Below are positions 1 through 6,322 of a DNA stretch of 9,340 nt, in pieces. Every line of letters starts with the position of its first letter. Within the stretch, counting starts at the first letter, position 1. Below the pieces are notes generated by a model. That model was not told the DNA's origin, did no database searches, and was given only the letters and a program-made list of their open reading frames with translations. Origin of the DNA: an uncultured Paraprevotella sp. (GTDB lineage Bacteria; Bacteroidota; Bacteroidia; Bacteroidales; Bacteroidaceae); NCBI GenBank assembly GCA_910584955.1, contig CAJUDC010000106.1, forward strand, positions 1 through 9,340, given 5' to 3'. Made by a program: the position numbers and the translations under genes.

Positions 1-1
1 C

Positions 2-724
2 CAGGTGGAGGCCGTGGATTCGCGCGAACTCACCTTTACCGTGAAGCCCGTGTACCATGTTGTTACGCTCGATGAGAACAGCACAACATATCCTGTAACT
101 AAGGATATACTGGCCAACGAGGTGAATACAAACCGCGTTCTGAAAGCCGGTCAGTGGAATACCCTTTGTCTGCCGTTCGATTTGACAGCCGAACAAATGG
201 CCGAAGCCGGTATTTCGGAGGCATTTACGCTCTCTGGTGTGATGATTGAGGGTGACATGAGTGCCGTCAACTTCATTCCTGTTGCCCGAATGGAGGCTGG
301 CAAGCCCTATTTGGTGAAGGCCGTGGAGAGCGTTACATTGGCATTCGAAAATGTACTGGTGAGGGCGGCAATTCCCGGGACTGTTACGCTTGGTGATGTT
401 TCGATGAGCGGGTCTTATTGCCTTGCTTCGCTAAAGGACGTATATTACATCAGCGGTGACAAATTTTATTACGCTGATGTGCCGGTAGTATTCAAGGGCT
501 TCCGTGCATATATCGTTCTGCCGGATGCGGCTGGTGTGAAGAGCCTCGCCGTTCATTTGGATGATGTCACGGCAATCAATGGTCCGAAGTACCCTTCGGA
601 TGAGCTTGTGGATGTCTATACGGTGAATGGTATTATGTTGAAAACCGGTGTGAAAGCGACAAAAGCGCTTGATGGTCTGCCTCGGGGAATTTATATTGTA
701 AACGGGGAAAAAGCAGTGAAATAA
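2..724 (+). CDS. C-terminal part of a large surface/secreted protein (5' truncated by window edge)
   Basis: The reading frame is open from the first complete codon (base 2, CAG) to TAA at 722-724, so the real start lies upstream. The visible 240 residues show two blocks I recognise from C-terminal regions of Bacteroidales surface proteins. The first is 'RVLKAGQWNTLCLPFDLT' at about residues 44-61 counted from the GTG at base 5, followed by an 'AGKPYLVKA' segment. The second is 'YISGDKFYYADVPVVFKGFRAYIVLP' at about 149-174, here quoted in two parts: 'YISGDKFYYAD' and 'VFKGFRAYIVLP'. The last 37 residues, beginning DVYTVNGI and including GIYIVNGEK, form the short tail typical of exported Bacteroidales proteins and related to type IX-like C-terminal signals. 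These blocks accompany leucine-rich BspA-like and other repeat proteins, but the N-terminal domains that would name this protein are outside the window. A 9-base gap to the next small gene suggests co-transcription. The domain role is inferred; the surface location is likely. Confidence 0.8.
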   Translation, partial: QVEAVDSRELTFTVKPVYHVVTLDENSTTYPVTKDILANEVNTNRVLKAGQWNTLCLPFDLTAEQMAEAGISEAFTLSGVMIEGDMSAVNFIPVARMEAGKPYLVKAVESVTLAFENVLVRAAIPGTVTLGDVSMSGSYCLASLKDVYYISGDKFYYADVPVVFKGFRAYIVLPDAAGVKSLAVHLDDVTAINGPKYPSDELVDVYTVNGIMLKTGVKATKALDGLPRGIYIVNGEKAVK

Positions 725-733
725 GTAGGAAAA

Positions 734-919
734 ATGGAATCAACGAAAAAGAAAAACTATGTTTCTCCCTTTATCGAGGTGGTGAAAGTATCGGTAGAGA
801 GTGCTTTGATGGCGCTGAGTTCTTCCGAGAACGGTATTCATTGGGGCGGTAACGCCAGTGAAAACGGAAATCCTGTTCCCGATATTAAGGGACAGGGTGA
901 TTGGGATATTTGGAACTAA
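734..919 (+). CDS. Small protein of the Bacteroidales 'KKxYVSPxIEVV' type, unknown function
   Basis: This 61-residue protein starts at ATG 734, 9 bases after the preceding stop codon, with a purine-rich 'taggaaaa' just upstream. The first half is charged and beta-prone: MESTKKKNYVSPFIEVVKV, then SVESALMALSSS. The second half (about residues 31-61) is rich in Gly, Asn, Asp and Trp and ends DWDIWN. It has no signal peptide, transmembrane segment or cysteine. From memory, Bacteroidales genomes hold many such small proteins, with a conserved 'Y.sP.iEvv.v..e..l..sS' start and a variable Gly/Trp-rich end, often beside surface protein genes. Their function is not known to me. The split into a conserved leader and a variable end resembles ribosomally made peptide precursors, but no modifying enzyme, transporter or protease lies in the window, so that is speculation. 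It is probably co-transcribed with the upstream surface protein gene, and a terminator follows. Confidence 0.75.
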   Translation: MESTKKKNYVSPFIEVVKVSVESALMALSSSENGIHWGGNASENGNPVPDIKGQGDWDIWN

Positions 920-948
920 ATATCCCCTTTCCTATATTTATGTAGATA

Positions 949-983
949 GGGCTGTCTGACAGTGATGCCGGGCAGCTCTTTTT
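949..983 (+). terminator. Rho-independent terminator after the small gene
   Basis: A left arm at 949-957 (gggctgtct) pairs with a right arm at 970-978 (gggcagctc) around a 12-base loop. The stem has 9 pairs, including three G-T wobbles, and is followed directly by five T (979-983). It lies 30 bases after the stop codon of the 61-residue gene and closes the first transcription unit. Confidence 0.75.
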
Positions 984-1114
984 GCATTGGGGGTTACGAA
1001 GGAGGCGTATTATGTCGCGTCTGTCAGCCGGATGAATGGCTATGGACAGAAGTGGTCGGGAACAGGTTTCTTTCTCTTGTTTTAGCGGTTAGTTGCCCTA
1101 GGCCGGAGTAGCGT

Positions 1115-1224
1115 TTTCACCCCTCGAAAACGGGGCGCTCGCCGCGTGAAAAAGTCATGCTCGCCCCGTTTGAACGCGGTGCGCACCGCGTTCGAAAGTT
1201 CTGCTCACCACTTTTTAATGTCTT
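1115..1224. repeat. Degenerate 22-base tandem repeat, about five units
   Basis: Cutting the sequence every 22 bases from 1115 gives five units (1115, 1137, 1159, 1181, 1203) that align without gaps. Positions 4, 6, 7, 9, 15, 16 and 18 of the unit are identical in all five (C, C, C, C, A, A, G). Positions 1-3 (GCT), 11 (T) and 22 (T) agree in four of five. The unit opens approximately GCTCRCCSCGT and closes with a GAAAG-like block. A sixth, weaker unit may run from 1225 to 1246. The unit is partly self-complementary, which explains the palindrome inside the array. The units are diverged, so this is an old or constrained array rather than a recent expansion. I recall similar GCTCACC...GTTCGAAAG arrays between genes in Bacteroidales but cannot confirm it here. 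Confidence 0.75.
1172..1193. repeat. Perfect 22-base palindrome inside the repeat array
   Basis: Bases 1172-1182 (gaacgcggtgc) are the exact reverse complement of 1183-1193 (gcaccgcgttc), so there is no spacer. In RNA the stem could extend by a G-U and two A-U pairs to 1169-1196, although the centre must open into a loop. It straddles the junction of the third and fourth 22-base units. Confidence 0.9.
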
Positions 1225-1382
1225 GCTGTTTATGTAAAATGGTTATTTTCAGATGGTTATTAAATTTGTCTGATTTGTTCGTTTCGGGAACAGGAATAAC
1301 ACTTGCAGCGGTGCCCCGGAGACTATAATATTAATAAATGCAAAAAAAGAAAGGCTTTCATGGTGATTCTTGCGGAGTTATG

Positions 1383-1390
1383 TATATTTG
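1383..1390 (+). promoter_or_regulatory. Bacteroides-type -7 promoter element for the secreted protein gene
   Basis: The sequence TATATTTG matches the Bacteroides -7 consensus TAnnTTTG exactly and lies 41 bases upstream of the ATG at 1432. This would give a leader of about 35 bases. No good -33 TTTG is present at the usual 19-21 base spacing; the nearest candidate is TTTC at 1356-1359, with a 23-base gap. The call rests on the -7 match and its position. Confidence 0.45.
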
Positions 1391-1431
1391 TTGGAAAGGA
1401 GAAGGAGACATCAACTAATAATCAGAGAGCT

Positions 1432-2007
1432 ATGAAAAAGGGATTCATGATAGGGGCGGCTTTGCTTATGGCTATGGCTGCCCGGGGACAGTATCTCGTT
1501 CTTGACGGAGCGCGGGTGAAATCCGGGGTGGTGGAATGTGCGGAAGCACATCTGGTCTTGAATGGCGTGCATCTGGAGGATGAAACGACCGAAGCGACGG
1601 AGACGCATATCGTTTTTGCCGGCGTGGAGGTGAAGGGCAAGGTGGATGATTTTACGGATCGGATGCGCGATCAGGGTTTTAAGTTGCAGAAGAAAGTAGG
1701 CGATGAGCGTTATTATATTTATAAAGGCACCTACAACGGCCATTCTTCGTATGTACGGGCAGACTATACGCCCAAGAGCCGGACGGTGTATAAGGTCCAG
1801 GTCACTCCGAAGCATGTGAGTGCGGTGGACTATCTGGATTCGCTCACGGTGAAGTACGGCAAGGACTATGTGAGCGATCAGCGAGGCTATCAATGGTCGT
1901 TCGGCAACGGCGGTGTATTTTTCGTCACTCCCGAGGGGAAAGATCCCATTCTGCTGATCATGGATGCCCGGGGGGCGCAGTTGTATAAGGAGGAGAGCGG
2001 CAAATAA
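1432..2007 (+). CDS. Secreted protein of unknown function with a threefold 19-residue N-terminal repeat
   Basis: The protein has 191 residues. The frame stays open upstream to 1303, but ATG 1432 is the sensible start because it opens a clear signal peptide (MKKGFMIGAALLMAMAARGQ) with cleavage near residue 20. The mature protein begins with three consecutive 19-residue units at residues 21-39, 40-58 and 59-77, each starting [YH][LI]V[LF].G. The third unit runs straight into a domain at about 59-190 with the pattern 'F.GV.V.GKVDDF...M...GF', then GTYNGHSS, VYKVQVTP and a 'LT.KYG' segment. That pattern resembles periplasmic or secreted Bacteroidales proteins of unknown function, a likeness I note from memory. 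No catalytic motif or lipobox is seen. The gene stands alone between a repeat-bearing intergenic region and a convergent terminator hairpin. Function unknown. Confidence 0.85.
   Translation: MKKGFMIGAALLMAMAARGQYLVLDGARVKSGVVECAEAHLVLNGVHLEDETTEATETHIVFAGVEVKGKVDDFTDRMRDQGFKLQKKVGDERYYIYKGTYNGHSSYVRADYTPKSRTVYKVQVTPKHVSAVDYLDSLTVKYGKDYVSDQRGYQWSFGNGGVFFVTPEGKDPILLIMDARGAQLYKEESGK
1492..1662 (+). repeat. Coding tandem repeat: three 57-base (19-residue) units
   Basis: The three units read YLVLDGARVKSGVVECAEA, HLVLNGVHLEDETTEATET and HIVFAGVEVKGKVDDFTDR. They share an aromatic or His residue, then [LI]V[LF], x, G, [AV], x, [VL], at identical offsets. This implies duplication of a beta-hairpin-sized segment at the start of the mature protein. 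The DNA copies are diverged, so the duplication is not recent. Confidence 0.7.
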
Positions 2008-2029
2008 CCGGATGTATTGATAAAAACAA

Positions 2030-2074
2030 GTATCCGCCCCCGCAAAAGTACGATGCTTTTGCGGGGGCGGATAC
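2030..2074. terminator. Perfect 19-bp hairpin terminator between convergent genes
   Basis: The arms at 2030-2048 and 2056-2074 are exact reverse complements across 19 bp with a 7-base loop (tacgatg). The stem contains a GC-rich core and an AAAAG/CTTTT tip. On the minus strand the stem is followed by TTGTTTTTA, a good T tract, so it clearly serves the giant minus-strand gene, whose stop is only 13 bases away. The plus-strand exit is T-poor, so termination of the 1432-2007 gene is less certain, although the stem is strong. Confidence 0.85.
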
Positions 2075-2086
2075 GTTAGGACGGGT

Positions 2087-5000
2087 TTATTCCACCGATA
2101 CTTTCTGCCCGTTGATGATGTAGATCCCTTTGCTCAGTCCGTGGGCGGCCTGCGAGATGGGAACCTGTCGGCGGACCGGAATGCCTTGTAAGGTGTAGAC
2201 GTCTGTTTTTGCGTCCGGTGCGTCGGGCAGCAGGTCCCGTACGGCATCCGGCAGAGGGGCGTTCCGGCTCCACAGACGTACGTCGTCGATGTATAGCCGT
2301 GTGTTGTTGGCGGCACCTACGCCGACCGTAGTGCGCAACCCCAGGCTGACAGTCACATCGGTAGGTTCGGTCAGCGTGAAAGGGCAGGTGATCCGCTCCC
2401 AGTTATTGGCCGTGGCGGGGTAGTAAAAACGGTTGGTTCCGCCTAGGGCGATACCGCAGAGCGAGTAGTTCTCGTTATCGTTGGCCGTGATACGGTCGTC
2501 TTGATGCCGGCTTTCGTTGGGGCATACGTACTGCATGACAAAACTCAGACGGTATTCGCCGGCCGGCAGGCGGACGGTCTGGGTGATGGCGTTGCTACCC
2601 GTGTCCCAGGAGTTGAGTACGCTCAGGCAGCGCGTTCCGCACGCGTCAAATTGGGCCGGGGCCGCCATGATGCTGGCCGAATTGCCTACGTTGGAGGGCG
2701 ATACGCAGTACATGGTCGTGCTGTAAGGCATGGAGTAGAGCACTGCGTAGTTGGAGCCGCCGTTCAGGGCGTTGCCTCCCTTCCAGCCCTGTACGGGCAA
2801 TATCTGCGGCCATTTGCCGTCGGCGGCTTCCACCTTATTTATATAGCAGGGATTATAGCTGACGCCGCCCAATGTCAGGCTTCCCGTCGCGCTCCACGTT
2901 TGGTCTTCTTCGAAACTCGGATTGGCGAGAAACCGGGCGGTGATGTCCGTGAAGTCCTCCTCGCCTTCGTTGACATGTACGGTTTCGTATACGACGGTTC
3001 CCTCTTTCACGCTCACCCGCACGCATTCGTCGGGCCGTACGGGCACGTCGGCCGTCAGCGTCTGCCCTTCGCTCAGGATACATACGGCGGCCTGCTGCTC
3101 TTTCGGGAGCGGATTGTACATGTAGAAACTGCACGAATCGCCTTCGGCCTGTCGGGCGGTGACATCGGCTCCGCTGACGAATGTACGCAGCACGTTGGCC
3201 ACACTGTGGTTCACGTCGCATTTGAACGTAGCTTCCGAACGATCGTTGCTGACGGTGGTGGCCACGGTGAACACCGGTGCGCCTTGCGGCAGGGCGATAC
3301 CTTGCAGGCGACAGGCGGTCTGGCCCGTGTAGTTGCTCAGCAGCAGGTAGGCCGTCTCGTCGAGATCGGCGCAGATCAGACCGTTCCAACCGGCTGGTAC
3401 GGAATCGGTCAGCGACATCAGGCGGTCGGCCATGCGGGCGGTGGCGGCAGAGTCGATGTTGCTGTAGTATACCAAGCTGCGGCGGTCCACCACGTCACCC
3501 GCCTTGAAGGCGCGGAGTTGGTCGGAATACAGCGGATAGATCTTAGACAGGCCTACGGAATTGCTTAGTCCGTAATCGCCGAAGGCCATCCGGTTGTCCT
3601 TGCTGTTTCCGCTGACCATGCCCAGCTGGTTGTCGATGTTTACCCATTGTGTGGCGAAGGCGGTCAGCTGCCGTCCGTCGGTCTGCTGGCGTCCGTTGCT
3701 GTAGTATAGCGTTCGTTTCTCCTTGGTGAAAGGATCGGTGCTGATGGCCATCAGTCCGCCTTGTGCGCGGGTGATGGTGCCGTCGGTACGCCCCGTCACA
3801 TAGTCCATGTAAACGACGGCGTTGCCGGGGGTGGAATACAGCGTGAAGTTGTTCTCCAGCGTGTTCTCGTTCGTGGCCAGTTTGCCGTTCATGGTGTAGC
3901 TGTTTCCTTTCAGGTTGTAGATGCCGCTGACGAGCGGTGAGGCATCGGTCTTTTTCCCGCTTACGGTGTACCATCCCAACAGGTTGCCCGTGTTGTTGGC
4001 CTTGTAGGGCGATATGATTTTGTTCTTGTCGGGATTGTTGGCGGCGATGTAGCCCGTGTAGCTCTTCAGTCCGGCACTCCAGGAGAACACGGTGAAGCGG
4101 TCTTTGGTGTTGGCTCGTACGATGTTTTGTGTGGTGAAGAGCCGGGCCGGTTCGAACTGCCGGCTGAAAGCCTCCCAGGTGGCGGGCGTCAGGTCGTCGG
4201 TCGATGCCAGTTTGTGCATCAGCCAGGTCATCATGACGCGGTGTCCTTGTACGCCCATCCGTCGCGGGCCTATGTCGCTGTTCAGCAGCCAGCTGCCGTC
4301 GGGAGTGGTGGATTGCCGGGCTTTGATGTATTTGTAGGCCAGGTTCTCCAGCATCAGGGCGTTCGAGTCGCGCAGGAAGCAGGCCGCCGTGGCGTACGAG
4401 GTAATCTGATCGTAAAGGAACATGCTCCAGTCGTTGCCGTTCGGCATGGCCAGTTCGCCGTCGGCCAGTGCCAGTTGGCAGAGCACTTCGTCCATCACCT
4501 TCCGGTTGTTGTGCATCAGGGCGTTGGTTTTCCATTTGGCGTCCGCTCCCTGGAACAGGGCCAGAGCCAGTTGCGCCTCGCCCAGTTCCTGCATCACGAC
4601 GTTCTGGTACGAGGTGTGAAAGTAATTATGATTCTGCAAAGTGTAGTCGTCGTAGAGGTTTTTCCCTTTGTACAGATCCTTCACGGTAGTGCCGTCGTAG
4701 TCTGGGTCTATCACGCTGTCGTCGGTGGCGTCGTCGGCCTGTGAGTAACTGTTGACGGCGAACAGGCGCAGTCGGTCGAACCACTTCGGTGCCAGCGGGT
4801 CGTCGGGATAAAGACCGAGTGCGCAGGCCAGGATGTCCGCTTCCCATCCGTTCTCTTCGGCCTTGGTATCGCCGTTGTAGCCGGTGGGCACGGAGCGGTT
4901 CAGCTCGTAGTTGCACTCCGCTTTCACCATATTATATATATACCCTTTTTGCGTGTCCGTCAGTTCGTCGGACAGGAAGTGCGAAGCGTAGGCCAGTGAC

Positions 5001-6145
5001 ATGGCCCACAGCGAACTTTCCCATACGCAATCGCCGGTGCTTACCGAACCCCAGTATGCGTTGTTCGAGGTGATTTTTAATCGGTTGGCCTTATGCGTGG
5101 AATAACCGAATACGAGCGACTTCACGGCCATCTCCTTCACCGTCTCCCAAGTGATGCCTGCCGGAAGCGTCACCTGTCCTTGTGCGTATTTGTACAGGAA
5201 GGCACAGATCATCGAGAAATCCGCATTCGTGCGCACCCCGTCTTCGTTGCTGTTGCCGGCACTGTTGGCGCGGAAGAATCCGCACGCCTCGTTTTGGCTG
5301 TTGGGAGCGCTGCAATTGTACCAGATATTATGGGCGTATTGCATGGAGTTGGCCAGCATCTGCAACAGATCCTGCATCATGTCGGCTTCCGGTACGAAAC
5401 GGTGGGTGATGACACCTTCGGTGGGCGAGGGCACTTCCGTCTCCGTGCCTCCCACGATGGTAGGTTCCTGCGGCTCTTCGTAACCGTCGGGCAGTGCCGT
5501 CAGGCTGAAGCCGTCGTACAGGATGCAGCTGCCGCCGTTGCCCCATGTCATTTGAGCGGCCACGGTGACGGGACTGTCTTCGTCCAGGGTGAAGCGGACG
5601 GCCTGTTTCTTCCAGGCAGAGGTGGCCATGATGCCGGCGGCACCGGCCTCGCAACTGAAGGAAAGGCTTTCCAGCGTCTTGCCTTGCCCGTCGGTCACTT
5701 GCACCTGTGCATAAGTGGCGGCGCCGTTGGCGGCAAACGCTTTGGTATGGAATTCAAGTTTGTAGGTTCCGGCCGGTAACGGTTTTTGCGAAGTCTGCCG
5801 CAGTTCCGATGCGGCACTGCCCCAGCCGTAGCGCTGATAGAAAGCAAAATTGCCGTCGGCTGCGGTCGTCTTCCCGAAGTTGTTGTCGGTGAAACATTCC
5901 GGTGAGACGAGCAGGGAGACGCCGGGACTGGTCGTGCTCCATCCTTGCGGGCGGATGTTCCAGCCGCGCAGTCCGTCGGCATTGTTCGTCACTTTCTGGG
6001 GGGAAGATAAGGTACAGGACGCTGCGTCGGCCTCGAACGAAGGATTGGCCAGGTACAGGTCTGTTACGTCGGTTTGCGCCTGAATGTCGGCGGTGCCTGT
6101 CAGCAGCAGGCAGAGCCCCAGGCGTCTGATCAGATTATGGTTCAT
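2087..6145 (-). CDS. Large secreted carbohydrate-active enzyme candidate, possible polysaccharide lyase, with two jelly-roll domains
   Basis: The chosen start is ATG at 6145 (MNHNLIRRLGLCLLLTGTADIQAQ), which gives a signal peptide with cleavage near residue 24 and a 1352-residue protein. The frame is open for 51 more codons upstream, but the -7 promoter element lies inside that stretch. Residues 28-218 form a CBM-like jelly roll beginning 'LANPSFEAD'. Residues 250-670 are helix-rich, with 'GDTKAEENGWEADILA' (425-440), 'NHNYFHTSY' (505-513) and 'DWSMFLYDQITSY' (572-584). This looks like an alpha/alpha toroid, and the Asn, His and Tyr residues resemble the catalytic set of toroid-fold polysaccharide lyases. 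Residues 680-1055 are beta-rich, including 'WVNIDNQLGMVSG' (834-846). A second jelly roll (about 1065-1293) opens with 'LANPSFEED'. The tail 1315-1352 (DVYTLQGI...GIYIINGQK) is of the Bacteroidales exported-protein type. The protein is probably surface-attached or secreted and acts on a glycan of unknown identity. The exact family and the lyase chemistry are inference; no SusC/SusD pair lies in view. Confidence 0.65.
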   Translation of the reverse strand: MNHNLIRRLGLCLLLTGTADIQAQTDVTDLYLANPSFEADAASCTLSSPQKVTNNADGLRGWNIRPQGWSTTSPGVSLLVSPECFTDNNFGKTTAADGNFAFYQRYGWGSAASELRQTSQKPLPAGTYKLEFHTKAFAANGAATYAQVQVTDGQGKTLESLSFSCEAGAAGIMATSAWKKQAVRFTLDEDSPVTVAAQMTWGNGGSCILYDGFSLTALPDGYEEPQEPTIVGGTETEVPSPTEGVITHRFVPEADMMQDLLQMLANSMQYAHNIWYNCSAPNSQNEACGFFRANSAGNSNEDGVRTNADFSMICAFLYKYAQGQVTLPAGITWETVKEMAVKSLVFGYSTHKANRLKITSNNAYWGSVSTGDCVWESSLWAMSLAYASHFLSDELTDTQKGYIYNMVKAECNYELNRSVPTGYNGDTKAEENGWEADILACALGLYPDDPLAPKWFDRLRLFAVNSYSQADDATDDSVIDPDYDGTTVKDLYKGKNLYDDYTLQNHNYFHTSYQNVVMQELGEAQLALALFQGADAKWKTNALMHNNRKVMDEVLCQLALADGELAMPNGNDWSMFLYDQITSYATAACFLRDSNALMLENLAYKYIKARQSTTPDGSWLLNSDIGPRRMGVQGHRVMMTWLMHKLASTDDLTPATWEAFSRQFEPARLFTTQNIVRANTKDRFTVFSWSAGLKSYTGYIAANNPDKNKIISPYKANNTGNLLGWYTVSGKKTDASPLVSGIYNLKGNSYTMNGKLATNENTLENNFTLYSTPGNAVVYMDYVTGRTDGTITRAQGGLMAISTDPFTKEKRTLYYSNGRQQTDGRQLTAFATQWVNIDNQLGMVSGNSKDNRMAFGDYGLSNSVGLSKIYPLYSDQLRAFKAGDVVDRRSLVYYSNIDSAATARMADRLMSLTDSVPAGWNGLICADLDETAYLLLSNYTGQTACRLQGIALPQGAPVFTVATTVSNDRSEATFKCDVNHSVANVLRTFVSGADVTARQAEGDSCSFYMYNPLPKEQQAAVCILSEGQTLTADVPVRPDECVRVSVKEGTVVYETVHVNEGEEDFTDITARFLANPSFEEDQTWSATGSLTLGGVSYNPCYINKVEAADGKWPQILPVQGWKGGNALNGGSNYAVLYSMPYSTTMYCVSPSNVGNSASIMAAPAQFDACGTRCLSVLNSWDTGSNAITQTVRLPAGEYRLSFVMQYVCPNESRHQDDRITANDNENYSLCGIALGGTNRFYYPATANNWERITCPFTLTEPTDVTVSLGLRTTVGVGAANNTRLYIDDVRLWSRNAPLPDAVRDLLPDAPDAKTDVYTLQGIPVRRQVPISQAAHGLSKGIYIINGQKVSVE

Positions 6146-6179
6146 GGAATAAGATTTATTTGCGAACTGTTTTCGAACA

Positions 6180-6187
6180 CAAAAATA
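6180..6187 (-). promoter_or_regulatory. Bacteroides-type -7 promoter element for the giant enzyme gene
   Basis: Read on the minus strand the sequence is TATTTTTG, an exact match to TAnnTTTG, 34 bases upstream of the ATG at 6145. The implied leader is about 29 bases. No TTTG is found at the -33 position, where an inverted repeat sits instead. Confidence 0.5.
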
Positions 6188-6199
6188 AGGAAATAAAAC

Positions 6200-6213
6200 G
6201 AACCGTTCGGTTC
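6200..6213. promoter_or_regulatory. Inverted repeat GAACCG-TT-CGGTTC, possible operator
   Basis: Two 6-base arms are exact reverse complements around a TT spacer. The site begins 12 bases upstream of the -7 element of the minus-strand giant gene, where the -33 element would be expected. That position suits an activator or repressor site. No regulator gene is in the window, so this rests on symmetry and position only. Confidence 0.35.
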
Positions 6214-6314
6214 CGCAGGGTGGAAAAATGAAGATTAACAGGCCGAATAGACGGAAAAACAGGAAAAAAGAGTGAAGAAAAAGGCTGTTTGTTGTGTACA
6301 TCTGATGATTTGAT

Positions 6315-6322
6315 TAATTTTA
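6315..6322 (+). promoter_or_regulatory. Possible -7 element for pepT
   Basis: TAATTTTA matches seven of the eight positions of TAnnTTTG (N counted as matched) and lies 49 bases upstream of the pepT ATG. A weak -33 candidate (GTTG, 6291-6294) stands 20 bases further upstream. The call is tentative. Confidence 0.3.

Larger units (their letters stand above)
984..1431. other. Gene-poor intergenic region
   Basis: No convincing gene lies in these 448 bases. They contain a short Shine-Dalgarno-like site with a 7-codon mini-ORF (999-1035), a degenerate 22-base tandem repeat (about 1115-1224) with a perfect palindrome inside it, and a promoter element for the gene at 1432. The rest (about 1225-1380) is A+T-rich without recognisable structure. 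Short open frames across the repeat are rejected as by-products of it. Confidence 0.7.

Noticed and set aside
1115..1224. CRISPR array
   Set aside because: The 22-base units abut without spacers and are diverged from each other, and no cas gene is present.
1146..1328. Open frame of 60 residues in the intergenic region
   Set aside because: Its first part is a translation of the 22-base repeat array and the rest is A+T-rich sequence without protein-like features, signal peptide or ribosome binding site.
1303..1431. Upstream extension of the 1432-2007 gene
   Set aside because: The extension would put 43 polar residues before a clear signal peptide and would span the perfect -7 promoter element at 1383-1390.
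2501..3568. 355-residue frame antisense to the giant enzyme gene
   Set aside because: It has low-complexity Gly/Val/Arg/His composition and no motif, and lies fully within a coding gene, so it is a shadow of the real frame.
6146..6301. Upstream extension of the giant enzyme gene to base 6301
   Set aside because: The signal peptide starts at 6145, and the -7 promoter element lies inside the extension. The extra 51 residues are a hydrophobic, low-complexity translation of A/T-rich promoter DNA.
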